Source: Hydrangea macrophylla (Eukaryota; Streptophyta; Magnoliopsida; Cornales; Hydrangeaceae). From it: a stretch of 64,000 nt of DNA. The translations under genes were made by a program, and so were the position numbers. Shown here piece by piece: positions 59,861 to 64,000 of the stretch. Where the stretch lies: positions 85,064,871 to 85,128,870 of the forward strand of contig CM066994.1 of NCBI GenBank assembly GCA_033977485.1, given 5' to 3'. The notes under the pieces were generated by a model. That model made no database searches and was not told the origin of the DNA. It was given only the letters and a program-made list of their open reading frames with translations. Position 1 is the first letter of the stretch. Every line of letters begins with the position of its first letter.

Positions 59861-60925
59861 TGAAGGAAAAATAGGTTTAAAATATATTTAAACGTGCAAT
59901 AGAAAGATTACGTTACAAAAACTTATTGGTATCCCAGATCTACTACTCGTTAATTATATAGATGCGTATAAGAGGGGACAAGAATTATACATTTGTGTCT
60001 TAAACCCAATTCTGAAACCTTCAATCTTCTTGATGGTGCAGTAGCCTCCACTATGTTGTCTTCACCCTTATGACTTCTACGGATGCTTACCAGAAGGACT
60101 AGGGTTAGTGGGAACCTTATTAAAGAGGATAGAGAAGGTTTAGGAACCCTAAATAATTTCTACAGCTTTTTGGGCGATAAAATGACAATTAGAAATATTC
60201 TGTACGCAACTGTCTTATTTATAGATTTCCAAACTGACTTTAAGCCTTCAATCGATCTAAGTGGCTTCGATCGATAGAACCTTCGATCGATTGAAAAACC
60301 TTCAATCGATCGAACTTATCTAGACTTTAATCGATCGAAACACTATCGATTGAACCAACATATCTTGACAAGATCCTTAAGTGCCCTTCCAAGTATCCTA
60401 GTGGAGCTAAGAGTGGGACTTTCTAGGCTCTTTATTATTGGCTCAGACTAGTTGTTAATTCCCATGACCAAACTCTTTTATCAGGACACTAACCAGCTGG
60501 TCAGTTAATGTTTACTATACTATAAAACAATAACTGAACTCCAACGCAAAAGAACATATCTGAAGCGATCACTAGACTTGTATGGTGTACTAATGTCCCT
60601 CTACCGTCAGCATTCATAATCATATTTAGGTAGTTGGATAACTATTACTATCAACTTGAATCATGATTACTTCTTGTATTCCTTGAGTCCCATTCACCCT
60701 TCATGATTACCAAAGATGTTGATAACTCTTATCAACAAGAATACAGTTCTTAGTAATCAACTTGGTGACATTCTCAATATATATTCATAACCCTATGAAC
60801 ATGACATACCCAAGATAATCGTCTCAAGATTGAGAACACATACCTTATACAAGTTATGAGTTCCTATCGACTGTTGGCAATCTTAAGTGTTAATTGGAAA
60901 ACTCGGGTTCGTCAATGCACTATTA
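59861..60925 (-). repeat. 5' LTR of Copia E, truncated and internally deleted
   Basis: TATA box TTATTTATAG (60215-60224, minus strand sense CTATAAATAA) with a palindrome array at 60247-60357. Two internal deletions near 60775 and 60818 compared with other LTRs; the match ends at GCACTAT (60925). Confidence 0.85.
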
Positions 60926-63900
60926 TGGACACGCGGCCTCCGTGAGCCCACCCCTGTTTCTTGTTTCCAGGGTTTCGAAATTGATTTTCCTTTAGTTTTG
61001 AAATCAAAGTTGATTTGAAGAAAAGAAAGAAAAGGAAGGTCATTGAAAACAGTTACAGAGTCGCCAGATGGTCGTTAAGGAACTAAGAAACCTAATTTTG
61101 ACTCACCCAAATGGATAAAGAGCACCGGCCCTTCATAACCAAAGAACTTGGCTTAGGGTTTTGTTATGAGAGAGGAAGGAGCCTTTGCCATGACTAAAAC
61201 ACCCTTAGCTCTCCCCGTCTCTCGACGAACCTCAATTAGCATCCAAATAATCATCTTATACTATGTTTGGTTTGACAATTAATACTATGATAGTATATTA
61301 CATCACATAAGAATCTTGAAATGGAAGATCAAAAGATAAGATATCATTTACAAAATCTAAGCCAAATACCACACAATGCAAAGGTGAAAGATCACACAAA
61401 CAAGTTTTCCTAATCTAAGAGGGGACATGGATTGGTCTTGGAACAAATAAACAAAGAAAACAAAGTATGCTTAGCAAGCTAGTATGATCCATGTTAATCT
61501 TTTAGAAAAGAAGACCTCTCAATCCCCGTGACGGATGAGAAAGGAAGATTAGATCGAGGGGAAGCATGAATGTCTGATCAAGTTCACTCCTTATAATCTT
61601 CTTAGATTAGGAGTCACAAAAATCCCAAATCTTGCATGGATGCAATGTATGATCCTAGAATGTGCAAAGGTTGTAGTGTGTTTGTGTTCATGGACTTTGT
61701 AAAGTGACTTAGAAGTCTAGAAGATGAATGAATGCATGGGGAAAATCATCATGGAATATGTACAAATATGGTATGGACCACTTCCTATGATATGAACTAA
61801 TTTAAAGTACATATAAGCATCAAATCAAGGGATGGAAGTAAAAGTATACTTGCTGTGAATAGTGGACATAACAGTGACTTGATATTGTGAAAATTGAAAA
61901 GTAGGATTAGAAATGTTTTCACTGCATGATTTTTAATGTAGATCATCCTTATTATGTCTAGAACACTTATCAAAAAGCCAATCCTCAATAGATTGAGAGA
62001 AATAATATAAACAATAGAGGTCACTCAGAAACAGAATCCGTACTGTCGACTGAAATGTCAAAACATCTTAGAAAATGAATACAAAACATCTAGAGGCCCA
62101 TATTATACAGAAAGTTCCCTAAGACACTGTAGCATAAGGGAAACATATGTTGGGACCACTCCTATTGGAAATGTTTTCTGTAAAACAAGTTGAAAGTCAA
62201 CCAAGTTGCTGTTATAGTAAAAACAGAATGTCTGGAAAGAATGTTTGGGTCCAAATTGACCCCTTTCAAGTGTTTCCAAGTCAAACCAAAAATCATGGGT
62301 GTTCTCTAATGAGTTAAGAAGGCTTTCCAAGTGGTCTCATGTTAATACTTTGTGTATTAAGCCCTAGAGAAATCTTTGAATTCAGATTGTTCACTATTTT
62401 GAAGATTTTGGAAAGAACTATGGTTTTATCCTTTGAAATCAAAATGAGGGGTTTAATAGGGGTTTTGAAATAGAGGTTTTGAGAGTATACTTTCAGCACT
62501 TAACTGGAGATTATGACCATTTGAAATATCAATATTGAACTCATGTCAAGAACTTCTAAGATTGTTGGAGAGCATTGTTTTCATTTTGCAGACAACTTCA
62601 AGAATACATAGGAATGTATTGAAGTTGAAATTATCATTTATCAAACATGTTTTTGAGGTCAAGAGCTACTATCCATAAGGATTCACTCACCTCAAACTTC
62701 ATGTCATCATCTAGATGATGATGGACTAGTAAGTAGACAAAAAAAAAAGAAATGAGGTAAGGAGAGATGAACATTTATATAAACAAGCATATAATAACAA
62801 TCAATAGATGATAATCAATGGGATTTTGGACTTGTAGTTTGGTGTTTCACTCATATATGGTGACCTTGGACATGGAAGTAGCTTTCTATCTCATAAATAC
62901 TCACTAAAATGGTGATTGGGTGTATTGAATGTGAAGTAAATGGGAGTAATGAAGTAGAAAACAAAGTGTAGAACTCACTTTTTAGTTGAAATCAAAGGAG
63001 GAAACTTCTTTTCTCTCTATTCTAACCTTCTCTACAAATTTCTCTCTAAAATTTTTCTAAGCTTTAATTTTCCACCCCCTAAATGAGAAGGAGGGTTTAT
63101 ATAGGCCAATTTGGGAGGGTTTTGGGATTTAAAGAGTGCTCCCATTGGCTCCAAAAGTCTGTGAACAAGGAACTACGTCATTTTGGTTTCTAATTAATCA
63201 AAATAGACCCCCATAATAATTTACAAAAATGGACTATTCTGGGGGAGGGTGCTGCAACAGCACTGGGCATGTGCCGCAGCAACAGTGGGCCAATGCCGCG
63301 ACAGCACTATTCCTCCTTCATCCAAATAACGCTGTTTAGGGCCCCCAGAGGTTCCGGTATTCACAAAAATGCCCTAGTTCGTCCGAAATTCACAAAAAAT
63401 GCATACAAACTCAAAATTATGGTTGTGATATACCGTTGAAAAGGTAATGGAGTCTACATTAAATAAAAAGTAGTTCAGAGATAGATCCCTTTGAAAAGTT
63501 TTGCAGTATTCGCGATAAAAGCCGATTTGATCGCCTTTTTCACCTTCAGAAATTCATAATAAATTCGTTTTAAATCCAAAAAATATGTGCGATATACCAT
63601 TGGAAAGATATTGACTGCTAGTATCCATGATAAATATTTGAAAAATGATAGATGTAGCACCCTGAATTTCCTACGAAATTCCATGTAGGAATTAGAAGTG
63701 TTGACATCACCATGGTGCGGTTACAGAAGGTCCATTAAGATGACCTTAATTAGAAATCTCTATTAGGTCCTATTGTAATCGTCTTGATGACGACGATGTC
63801 AGTAATAACCTAGTGCCTATTATAATAGACATAACCTCAACGTGTATAATTTCTAAGTTAGAAACCAGAGACGTACTTAAACTTAGACCTGTGCTCAGCC

Positions 63901-64000
63901 AGGTACATCTACATTTCTGTCTTGCACATGTTTTCACAATCGTACACGTACTTAGGGATTCAGGCAAGAACTTCTAGACTTCTACACGAGATGTGGGACC
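60926..64000 (-). other. Gene-free, LTR-like DNA, possibly a Tat/Ogre-type LTR in minus orientation
   Basis: No gene. The minus strand reads TGGCGACTCTG at about 61049-61059, resembling the primer-site region of several plant gypsy elements, and two similar blocks with GATATACCNTTGNAAAG (63426 and 63590) are of a kind I associate with long Ogre-type LTRs. That would make 61065 to beyond 64000 one LTR. Without the partner LTR this is only a suggestion. Confidence 0.35.

Larger units (their letters stand above)
53144..60925 (-). mobile_element. 'Copia E', old member of the young copia's family, both LTRs truncated
   Basis: 3' LTR 53144-54366, pol and gag remains (54367-58280), leader (58281-59860) and 5' LTR 59861-60925. 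The outer ends of both LTRs are missing, so no target duplication can be seen. Its leader is uninterrupted and supplies the empty-site reference for the CACTA and SINE insertions in Copia F. Confidence 0.9.

Noticed and set aside
61797..63967. Several 60-76-codon frames on the minus strand
   Set aside because: Expected by chance in AT-rich DNA; no recognisable domain or conservation evidence.

Overview
This window is plant nuclear DNA made almost entirely of nested and broken transposable elements. I see no host protein gene, tRNA, rRNA or CRISPR array. The element set (En/Spm CACTA with TNP2- and TNPA-type genes, Ty1/copia with initiator-Met primer sites, Tekay-like chromovirus, Tat/Ogre-type gypsy with a second RNase H, Athila-like gypsy, tRNA-derived SINE) points to heterochromatin of an angiosperm. 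I cannot name the species.

Layout. 1-9620: 3' part of a CACTA transposon (left end outside the window) with a TNP2 pseudogene, a TNPA-like gene, a ~945-bp polypyrimidine satellite and a subterminal repeat block ending at a degenerate TTGTTGTAG terminus. 9621-20552: an old minus-strand copia ('Copia F'; only leader and 5' LTR visible), broken by that CACTA and by a SINE. The SINE is split by a young, nearly complete minus-strand copia (10141-18852, 5-bp target duplication GGTTG). 20553-25221: 3' part of a chromodomain gypsy and its LTR ('gypsy A'). 25222-27202: remains of a second gypsy and its LTR ('gypsy B'), into which a third copia ('Copia C', 27203-29757) went. 29758-30562: unassigned DNA with a 24-bp minisatellite. 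30563-37696: plus-strand copia 'Copia D', of the same family as the young copia. 37697-42931 and 51697-53143: a Tat/Ogre-type gypsy split by a complete Athila-like element (42932-51696, duplication GTATC) that has gag and protease but no reverse transcriptase, RNase H or integrase. 53144-60925: old minus-strand 'Copia E', same family again. 60926-64000: LTR-like DNA without genes.

Insertion order can be read: gypsy B, then gypsy A, then Copia F, then CACTA and SINE, then the young copia in the SINE. Independently, the Athila-like element landed in the Tat antisense ORF region.

Most notable points: (i) clustered TTCGATCGATCGAA-type palindromes sit directly upstream of the TATA box in LTRs of the copia family and of the unrelated gypsy B; (ii) the young copia and Copia D share an integrase catalytic Asp-to-Asn change and a TAA between gag and pol, while the older Copia E keeps Asp and a sense codon, suggesting a sub-family mobilised in trans; (iii) the gag-protease-only Athila derivative has lost the TATA box from its 5' LTR; (iv) all five in-frame stops in the TNP2 copy can be explained by C-to-T/G-to-A transitions.
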